Of a stretch of 5,986 nt of DNA, positions 1-4,468 are shown piece by piece. The position numbers and the translations under genes are program-made. The stretch comes from Desulfobacca acetoxidans (GTDB lineage Bacteria > Desulfobacterota > Desulfobaccia > Desulfobaccales > 0-14-0-80-60-11). Numbering within the stretch: position 1 is the first letter of the stretch; each line of letters starts with the position of its first letter. Under the pieces are notes generated by a model. The model ran no database searches and was not told where the DNA came from. It was given only the letters and a program-made list of their open reading frames with translations. The stretch is from positions 1 to 5,986 of the forward strand of contig DYJG01000174.1 in assembly GCA_020723225.1 (NCBI GenBank), read 5' to 3'.

Positions 1-227
1 ACATGGGGGAACCTTCTTTTTGCTAGGCGCAAAAGATCCAGTTTTTCCTCCACATCCCCGGTGAGGAAGGTGAGCAGCAAATCAATCCGGTGATCGTTTA
101 GCTCGGCAGCGGCAGTAGCCACATCGGGGGCCAACAGGATCAAGTGCCCCTGGGTCTGAAGAATGAAGCCGAGGGCCGCACTAATCGGCGTTCTCGCATC
201 AACCAGTAAAATTTCTTTCATCTCCAT
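1..227 (-). CDS. Degenerate receiver-domain protein, N-terminal part (cut by window edge)
   Basis: Only the first 75 codons are in the window; the gene continues past position 1. The start MEMKEILLVDARTPISAALG, followed by a helix and then ...HRIDLLLTFLTG..., has the beta1-alpha1-beta2-alpha2-beta3 rhythm of a CheY-like receiver. The usual paired acidic residues are reduced to one (D10, then A11). Counting from D49, the position that normally carries the phospho-accepting Asp falls on F54, with T53 beside it. By inference this is a pseudo-receiver that does not use the normal phosphorylation chemistry; it may bind a partner instead. The ATG at 225-227 is preferred because AGGAG (236-240) lies 8 nt upstream; a second in-frame ATG at 219-221 is only 2 codons further on. 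The start overlaps the end of the 83-aa gene by 29 nt, which suggests translational coupling within one operon. What follows the receiver, whether an output domain or nothing, cannot be seen. Confidence 0.72.
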   Translation of the reverse strand, partial: MEMKEILLVDARTPISAALGFILQTQGHLILLAPDVATAAAELNDHRIDLLLTFLTGDVEEKLDLLRLAKRRFPH

Positions 228-450
228 TTGCTTTTCTCCTGGCCATACCTTCTTCAAAGTGAAGAGCAATATCGTCAGAGAGCTCCAGGTGGTGAAAGAT
301 CCTGACATCTATTTTAGGGGATTCCGGATGTTCCCGCAGATAGCGGCGCCAGGCCTGTTCTTTGGTCTCTCCAGGGCTAACCGGGATCACCGCGACGCCT
401 ACGCGATAATAGCTTTCGACCATCTTCCTCATGTCAGCGCCCGCGATCAT
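199..450 (-). CDS. Small conserved-looking hypothetical protein, 83 aa
   Basis: The protein is soluble, with no signal peptide or membrane segment. Its core has a beta strand (YYRVGVAVIPV, about residues 14-24), then a charged helix (ETKEQAWRRYLREHP, 28-42), then another strand (KIDVRIFHH, 46-54), and a charged tail. This looks like a compact alpha/beta fold. The pattern 'ETKExAWRRxLxEHP...VRIFHH' feels familiar from small hypothetical proteins of sulfate-reducing and related bacteria, but I cannot name a family or assign a function. The ATG at 448-450 is preferred because a perfect AGGAGG (460-465) lies 9 nt upstream. A TTG at 454-456 is in frame but only 3 nt from that site. The gene follows the Cys-rich gene by about 80 nt and overlaps the receiver-like gene, so it is probably co-transcribed with both. 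Confidence 0.75.
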   Translation of the reverse strand: MIAGADMRKMVESYYRVGVAVIPVSPGETKEQAWRRYLREHPESPKIDVRIFHHLELSDDIALHFEEGMARRKANGDERNFTG

Positions 451-531
451 AATCAAGTACCTCCTGGCAGCAGTTCACCATTTGGGGTTGAAACACTCCT
501 CATTACCAGAGGCCATTTAACCCGAATTGGC

Positions 532-705
532 TTAATCTTCTTTATCGCTTTTGGATTCGGCTTCCTGTTCCAGGCATAATGACCGCCAGGTGCAATCCGG
601 CTGGCGGCAATCCCCCCGGCCGCTCCGGAAACAGTCCGTGTTTCCTTCGGACCGCTGGATGCTTCTGATCAACTTAGTGAGGTCGAAAAGATTTTCGTTC
701 AACAA
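532..705 (-). CDS. Small four-cysteine protein, about 57 aa (start uncertain)
   Basis: An amphipathic stretch, NLFDLTKLIRSIQRSEGN, is followed by four cysteines spaced C-x7-C-x4-C-x5-C (C25, C33, C38, C44 if the first TTG is the start), with a Trp in the last loop (CTWRSLC), and then a very acidic, charged tail. The cysteine layout suggests binding of a metal (Zn or Fe-S) or a disulfide knot; this is inference. There is no signal peptide, so a cytoplasmic metal site is more likely than disulfides. The reading frame is open back to an ATG at 787-789. That ATG has no ribosome binding site, and the added 28 codons cover a perfect 10-bp inverted repeat, so they look untranslated. TTG codons at 703-705 and 700-702, with a weak GAAGAG upstream, fit better. 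The gene follows the response regulator on the same strand. I recognise the style as a recurring small protein of deltaproteobacteria, without a known function. Confidence 0.58.
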   Translation of the reverse strand: MLNENLFDLTKLIRSIQRSEGNTDCFRSGRGDCRQPDCTWRSLCLEQEAESKSDKED

Positions 706-757
706 TGAACTCTTCGGGGGCAGAAGCCCTAGCGTTTGGTGAAGCCGTCTTGGAACA

Positions 758-786
758 GACTTTTCGCAATTTCCAGGCGAAAAGTC
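758..786. repeat. Perfect 10-bp inverted repeat, 9-nt loop
   Basis: The arms GACTTTTCGC (758-767) and GCGAAAAGTC (777-786) are exact reverse complements around a 9-nt spacer. The repeat lies between the response-regulator gene and the four-Cys gene. Neither strand has a T-run just after it, so it is not a classic intrinsic terminator. It could be an operator for a dimeric regulator, possibly the NarL-type protein encoded just upstream, or an mRNA hairpin that separates the two halves of the transcript or protects an end. Confidence 0.75.
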
Positions 787-880
787 CATAGAGAGGGGGC
801 CTCATTTTTATTAGGGGACCCCCCCATTTTTTTGGGTGATTCTCCCGAAAGAGGCCAAATAGATTAAAAATAGCGGAGAG
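787..880. other. Intergenic DNA with homopolymer runs and a long-range inverted repeat
   Basis: This stretch after the response-regulator stop codon contains runs of seven C (819-825) and seven T (827-833). It also has a 6-bp inverted repeat, GGCCTC (798-803) and GAGGCC (851-856), separated by 47 nt. Reading the plus strand, a GGGG-ACC-CCCC element at 814-824 is followed by the T-run. That is a weak terminator-like shape, but its direction points toward the end of the minus-strand gene rather than away from it. On the minus strand the hairpins lack a following T-run, so I see no convincing terminator for the kinase/regulator pair, and read-through into the small genes is plausible. Confidence 0.4.
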
Positions 881-1558
881 TTAAGACTTCCAGTGATTTA
901 GATCGATGAGCCCCAGTCTGGCGGCATAGCGGACGAGTTCCATGGTGGAGTGAAGATCGAGCTTGGTCATGATGTTGGTCCGGTGATTCTCCACGGTCTT
1001 GACGGAGATGCAGAGCCGGTGCGCGATTTTCTTCACGGCTTGGCCTTCGGCCAGGAGGCGCAAAATTTCCTGTTCTCTGGGGGTCAGGCTGGCATAAGAC
1101 GCGTCGGAAATTTTGGCTGATCCTCCGCTATCCTTTGTCAGCCGCTCCACCACCTGGGGGGCGATGGAGGAATCTAAAAAATACTCCCCCCGGGAGACCA
1201 GATCCAGGGCCTGGAGGATTTTCTCTGAGGGGGCATCTTTGACCACATAACCTTTGGCGCCTGCCTGGAACGCGGAAGAAATATAATCGATTTTGGTGTG
1301 CATGCTGACGATCAGGGTCTGAATCTCCGGCAGGATTCCTTTGAGTTCGCGGCTAAGATCGATGCCGCTCCCATCGGGCAGGGAGATATCCAGGACCACC
1401 AAGTCGGGCTGGAGATTTTTAGCAAGCTCAAGCACGTCCTTCCCCTTGCCGGTTTCCCCCACCACCTCCAGTTCGGGATTGCGGGCGATGATGGACTTAA
1501 GCCCTTCCCGGAACATGGGGTGGTCGTCAACTATCAGAATCTTTCTCTTTGGCGCCAT
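881..1558 (-). CDS. NarL/FixJ-family response regulator (receiver + LuxR-type HTH)
   Basis: This 225-aa cytoplasmic transcription regulator is of normal length for the family. The receiver domain spans about residues 5-122, with acidic residues D11 and D12, phospho-acceptor D57 (PDLVVLDISLPDGSG), switch S85 and conserved K107 (YVVKD). A linker of about 30 residues leads to a LuxR/GerE HTH at about 155-220, with the signatures LTPREQEILRLLAEG and VKTVENHRTNIMTKL. Phosphorylation of D57 by its partner kinase should promote dimer binding to DNA; the targets are unknown. The ATG at 1556-1558 (MAPKRKILIVDD) is chosen as the family-typical start, with GGAG 11 nt upstream. A TTG at 1583-1585 would add nine residues without a good ribosome site. 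The gene overlaps the 3' end of the kinase gene by 32 nt, strong evidence that the two are coupled and act as a pair. All key catalytic and DNA-binding motifs are intact. Confidence 0.97.
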   Translation of the reverse strand: MAPKRKILIVDDHPMFREGLKSIIARNPELEVVGETGKGKDVLELAKNLQPDLVVLDISLPDGSGIDLSRELKGILPEIQTLIVSMHTKIDYISSAFQAGAKGYVVKDAPSEKILQALDLVSRGEYFLDSSIAPQVVERLTKDSGGSAKISDASYASLTPREQEILRLLAEGQAVKKIAHRLCISVKTVENHRTNIMTKLDLHSTMELVRYAARLGLIDLNHWKS

Positions 1559-3449
1559 GGCCTTCTCTGCTCCAGGGAATGTCAATAAATATCTTGGTGC
1601 CTTTATTTGGCTGCGATTCTAAATGCATCTCTCCTCCCAGGATGGCGACCCTTTCCCTCATTCCCAGGAGGCCCATGCGCCTGCCCCGCCGGTCCGGGGC
1701 CACTTTCTCAGTGGCCTCGAAACCATGGCCATCATCTTCTATTCGCAAAATAATCTTGGGGTGGGAAGCCACTATTCTGATGCTCACGTTCTTGGCCCCG
1801 GCATGCCGCCAGACATTAGCCAGGCCTTCCTGAATGATGCGGTAGAGGTTAATGGCTGACTCGTATTCAAGGAGGGCGGCCTCGACCCCGGCGGCGTTAA
1901 AATCGATGTTGAGACCGCTGCGCGCGGCGACTTCCTCACAATGATTCCGGGTCGCCTGCACCAAACCCAGATGTTCCAGGTCCGGGGGACGCAGGTTGTA
2001 GGAAAGGGTGCGAATCGAGTTCAAGGCCGGTTGTAAAATGTCCAAAAGAGCGGCGGCCTGTGTGCTAATTTTTTCCTCTGGCACGGGTGCGCTATCCCGC
2101 AGGTTTTCCAGGCCGATTTTTAAGGCCACAAGCTCCTGGGCCACGGTGTCATGCAATTCCATGGATATTTTGTGCTTTTCCTGCTCCTGGGCCCGCATCA
2201 GTTCATGGGTAAGGTAACGCACGCTTATTTCAGCCTGAATACGTTCGGTGATATCAGACAAGACCCCCTGCAGAAAGAGTGGCTTCCCCTGGGGATCATA
2301 TACCAGCATGGCTTCATCCCGGACCCAAACCACCCGGCCTGACTTGGACAGCAGGCGATATTCGGAGACAAACGGCTCTCCGGTAGCTTGGCTGCGGGCC
2401 ACTTCCGCCAGCACCCGGTCCCGGTCTTCGGGATGGATCTGCTTTTCCCAAGTATCCGGATCGGCATGGAAATCGGCTTGGGAAAAACCTAAAACTCTCT
2501 CCACTTGCGGACTGGTATAAAGGGTGGTGCTGTATTGATCCAAGGCGGCGATATAGGTGACCACCGGGATCTGCTCGACCAGGGTGCGGTACCGGGCTTC
2601 GGATTTCTTGAGATCTTCTTCGGCGTGTTTACGGGCAGCAATATCCAGACCCATAGTGAGTATCAGGGGAGAGCCGTCAATATCGGCAAAGGGATAGTTA
2701 AAAATATAGAAAATCCGGTTGCCTTCCTCCCAGTTCCATTCCCATTCCTGGGGGTGCTTGGTCTCCAGAACCTGGAACGAGCGGCAGTCCGGGCAAGGCT
2801 TGCTCCGGCCAAAAACCGCCTGGTAACAATGCTTGCCTTCAGGTGGCCCGAAAGTCTCCCGGAAAACGCGGTTGGCAAAGCGGATAGAATAATCCGGAGC
2901 CTTGACATAAACAAAAGCCGGCAGTGTTTCCAGCAAAGAGAAAAGCCTCCGCCGCTCGGCTTCCACGGCCTCTTCCGCGCGGCGGCGCTCTTCCACCTCC
3001 TGCTGCAATTGCAAGTTGGCCTTGGACCACTCTTCCAGAGCCTGCTTGAGGGCTTCCTCCACCCGTTTGCGTTCGGTGGCGTAGCGGATGGTCCGGAGGA
3101 GCGTCTTTCCATCCACCTCCCCCTTGATAAGATAGTCCTGGGCCCCCTGGCGCACCGCGCTGACGCCCACGGTTTCATCAGCCAGGCCGGTTAAGACCAC
3201 GATAGGCATCTGGGGGTGCTGCGAAGAGGCCCGGGTAAAGGTGTCCAGACCCTGGCTATCCGGCAGGCCTAGGTCCAGCAGGACCACGTCAATCCCTCCC
3301 CGGTCCAGACGCTCCAAGCCGTCGGCCAGGCTGGTAACCCACTCCAAATCGAGGTTTCCCCTACCTTCTCTGGCCAGCATATCCTGGATCAGGTAGGCAT
3401 CCCCGGAATTGTCCTCCACCAATAGGATGTGGAAGGTTTCATTAAACAA
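1527..3449 (-). CDS. Soluble hybrid sensor histidine kinase: REC-PAS-PAS-HisKA_3-HATPase_c
   Basis: This 640-aa protein has no membrane segment, so it senses a cytoplasmic signal. It begins with an intact receiver at about 6-125 (E12/D13, phospho-acceptor D59, T87, K109). A charged coiled coil follows at about 127-170. PAS1 (about 170-275) contains C208 and the pair C219-P-D-C222. PAS2, PAS_3-like, is at about 282-405 (VVWVRDEAMLVYDPQGKP...GVLSDITER). The dimerisation/phosphoacceptor domain is HisKA_3 type, with H433 in ELHDTVAQ. The ATPase domain has its N-box at E541/N545 (QEGLANVWRHA), its G1 box at DDGHGF (572-577) and its G2 box at GLLGM (593-597). This is the NarX/DegS class, which pairs with NarL-type regulators, and one is encoded directly downstream with an overlapping start. 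The start is a TTG with GAGG 8 nt upstream; no better ATG lies near. The N-terminal receiver probably lets another kinase modulate this one (inference). The ligand is unknown. Confidence 0.97.
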   Translation of the reverse strand: MFNETFHILLVEDNSGDAYLIQDMLAREGRGNLDLEWVTSLADGLERLDRGGIDVVLLDLGLPDSQGLDTFTRASSQHPQMPIVVLTGLADETVGVSAVRQGAQDYLIKGEVDGKTLLRTIRYATERKRVEEALKQALEEWSKANLQLQQEVEERRRAEEAVEAERRRLFSLLETLPAFVYVKAPDYSIRFANRVFRETFGPPEGKHCYQAVFGRSKPCPDCRSFQVLETKHPQEWEWNWEEGNRIFYIFNYPFADIDGSPLILTMGLDIAARKHAEEDLKKSEARYRTLVEQIPVVTYIAALDQYSTTLYTSPQVERVLGFSQADFHADPDTWEKQIHPEDRDRVLAEVARSQATGEPFVSEYRLLSKSGRVVWVRDEAMLVYDPQGKPLFLQGVLSDITERIQAEISVRYLTHELMRAQEQEKHKISMELHDTVAQELVALKIGLENLRDSAPVPEEKISTQAAALLDILQPALNSIRTLSYNLRPPDLEHLGLVQATRNHCEEVAARSGLNIDFNAAGVEAALLEYESAINLYRIIQEGLANVWRHAGAKNVSIRIVASHPKIILRIEDDGHGFEATEKVAPDRRGRRMGLLGMRERVAILGGEMHLESQPNKGTKIFIDIPWSREGHGAKEKDSDS

Positions 3450-3474
3450 AGATGATACCTCGTCGGTGCATCAT
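3442..3474 (-). other. Possible 10-codon leader ORF overlapping the kinase start
   Basis: A double ATG (3469-3474) opens a 10-codon frame, MMHRRGIIFV, which ends at TAA 3442-3444. That is 8 nt inside the kinase gene and in a different frame. The kinase ribosome site (GAGG, 3458-3461) lies within it. Ribosomes ending here could reinitiate at the kinase TTG start. No clear ribosome site precedes the double ATG, so it may be chance. Confidence 0.15.
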
Positions 3475-3533
3475 TACGGTCACAGGTTCCCCTTTTACTC
3501 CGCCGTTCGTCCGGCTGTTGCCACGCCTCTGGA

Positions 3534-4226
3534 TTACCCGCCGGCTACTTCATTTAGAAGCAGTTGAATTTCCGCGTCCCGTAAAGCCCCGGCAGCATCG
3601 GCCAGACCAGAAATTTCCGCCTCAGACAGATTGGTCACACCCATCTGGCTAATCTGCCAGAGGTCGATGGGAGGGCCCAAACCATAGGCATCCACCGCAA
3701 TGGCTTCCTCCATGACTTTATAGGCCAGGACCGAAGCCCGCTTTAGATTCAAGCTCTTACCCTGGTATTTGCGCAACAGAGCATAGGCAAAGAGATCGCC
3801 GCTGCCAGTGGCAAAGGGGGCCTGATGCACCCACTCCGGCACCCCCTCCACGGTAATGTGTAAGATCAGAGGCTCCTGAGAAAACTCTGCAAAGATAAAG
3901 TCGGCGGGGTGTAATTTCAATAAGGTTTCAGGGTCCTGGGAAAAAAAAGTGGAACGAAAATCCAGCTGGATCAGCTCGTTAATGCATTGTTTGACCATCT
4001 GGCCGATGTCGTCCCGGAGGCGCACCAGGGGCCTGGCAGTGGGGAGTGTGCCGATGCGCTCCTGAATTCTTTGAATCAGAGCCAGTTCGCCGGAGGCGGC
4101 CCAAACGGAATGTTCATTCAACTGATAAATTTTTTTGCCTGTGGTGCGCACTAAGCCGGTAGTGATCTGGCCGTCAGAGGCCATAACCAGGCCGTCGCTT
4201 GCCGGAATTGCCAGTAACAGAGTCAT
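3534..4226 (-). CDS. Proteasome-beta/HslV-like Ntn-hydrolase (putative T1-family peptidase)
   Basis: This is a 230-aa protein. After removal of the initiator Met the chain would begin TLLLAIPASDGLVMASDGQ, which matches the N-terminus of proteasome beta subunits and HslV: a catalytic Thr1, Asp17 in (A/G)-S/G-D-G-Q, and a Lys near position 33 (GKK, residues 30-32 of the unprocessed chain). Further on, ATGSGDLFAYALL (139-151) resembles the GSG segment around proteasome Ser129, and the conserved-looking stretch AYGLGPPIDLW (180-190) could supply the later Asp. These correspondences are read by eye. The protein is longer than typical HslV and differs from it after the first 50 residues. No HslU, ATPase or Pup-type gene is in the window. 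It could be a self-compartmentalised peptidase, a relative of Anbu-type proteins, or an Ntn-fold protein with another substrate. The ATG at 4224-4226 is chosen because it places the Thr at residue 2. The frame extends upstream, including an ATG at 4260-4262, and the strong AGGAGG (4254-4259) is too far away to serve the chosen start. It lies upstream of the kinase gene on the same strand, with an 84-nt gap. Confidence 0.83.
   Translation of the reverse strand: MTLLLAIPASDGLVMASDGQITTGLVRTTGKKIYQLNEHSVWAASGELALIQRIQERIGTLPTARPLVRLRDDIGQMVKQCINELIQLDFRSTFFSQDPETLLKLHPADFIFAEFSQEPLILHITVEGVPEWVHQAPFATGSGDLFAYALLRKYQGKSLNLKRASVLAYKVMEEAIAVDAYGLGPPIDLWQISQMGVTNLSEAEISGLADAAGALRDAEIQLLLNEVAGG
3941..3948. 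repeat. A8 homopolymer within the Ntn-hydrolase gene
   Basis: Eight A on the plus strand are eight T on the coding strand, spanning Thr-Phe-Phe-Ser codons. The frame is intact as given. Such a run is a possible slippage site, or a place where sequencing errors would break the gene. Confidence 0.6.
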
Positions 4227-4253
4227 GGTTATCTCACTTTGGATAATAGTAAA

Positions 4254-4259
4254 CCTCCT
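4254..4259 (-). promoter_or_regulatory. Perfect AGGAGG Shine-Dalgarno, oddly placed
   Basis: This consensus ribosome site lies 27 nt upstream of the chosen ATG (4224-4226) of the Ntn-hydrolase, too far for direct use. With 6-nt spacing it fits an in-frame ATT codon (4245-4247), which would add seven residues before the Met-Thr. It may be a standby site, may mark a rare AUU start, or may be fortuitous. Confidence 0.4.
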
Positions 4260-4266
4260 CATTATT

Positions 4267-4295
4267 ATTATGAAACAATCTCCGGATAATGACAA
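4267..4295 (-). promoter_or_regulatory. Sigma70-like promoter for the Ntn-hydrolase gene
   Basis: On the minus strand, TTGTCA (4290-4295) is separated by exactly 17 nt from CATAAT (4267-4272); each box matches the consensus at 5 of 6 positions. Transcription should start near 4258-4261. That leaves a leader of about 33 nt before the chosen ATG at 4226 and puts the AGGAGG at 4254-4259 at the very 5' end of the RNA. The region is AT-rich compared with the flanking genes. Confidence 0.55.
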
Positions 4296-4382
4296 ATATT
4301 CTTATGCCTCAAGGGGTTATGGTTAGAATAATTTGCCCAGGAGGATTGAGCCATTGAAAGAGTGTATCCAGGATGGAGTGTA

Positions 4383-4399
4383 GATGTCAGCTTGACATC
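4383..4399. promoter_or_regulatory. 7-bp perfect palindrome, probable operator over the -35 box
   Basis: GATGTCA (4383-4389) and TGACATC (4393-4399) are exact inverted repeats around a 3-nt GCT spacer. The right arm overlaps the TTGACA -35 element of the flavoprotein promoter. A dimeric repressor bound here would block RNA polymerase, while some regulators bound at this position activate. The cognate protein is unknown; the NarL-type regulator in this window is one untested candidate. Confidence 0.6.
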
Positions 4400-4420
4400 C
4401 AGAATATTATGGAGCATATT
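4392..4420 (+). promoter_or_regulatory. Sigma70-like promoter for the flavoprotein gene
   Basis: A consensus TTGACA (4392-4397) is followed after 17 nt by CATATT (4415-4420, 4 of 6 matches). A start near 4427 would give a leader of about 42 nt before the TTG start at 4469. It lies in the divergent region shared with the Ntn-hydrolase promoter, about 95 bp from it, so the two genes could be co-regulated. Confidence 0.5.
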
Positions 4421-4468
4421 CAAATAGTTATATTTTTAGCAAAATCGTCTGAATCCTGAAAGCAACCA

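Noticed and set aside
484..500. GGGGTTGAAAC-like sequence reminiscent of a CRISPR repeat end
   Set aside because: It occurs once, with no second copy, spacing or cas gene in the window.
163..579. 138-codon plus-strand open frame
   Set aside because: It runs antisense to three minus-strand small genes that have ribosome sites and a coherent protein character; its composition looks like an antisense shadow.
706..789. Extension of the four-Cys gene to the ATG at 789
   Set aside because: There is no ribosome site before that ATG, and the extra codons cover a perfect inverted repeat, so an untranslated region is more likely.
814..833. GGGG-ACC-CCCC followed by T7 as an intrinsic terminator
   Set aside because: The stem is only 4 bp with a 3-nt loop, and it points on the plus strand, where no gene precedes it.
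2505..3194. 229-codon open frame on the plus strand
   Set aside because: It lies wholly antisense to the kinase, whose REC, coiled-coil and PAS domains are clear; the translation has no recognisable domain.
3502..3515. GCCG/CGGC hairpin between the Ntn-hydrolase and kinase genes as a terminator
   Set aside because: It has only four base pairs and no T-run on the minus strand; read-through is as likely.
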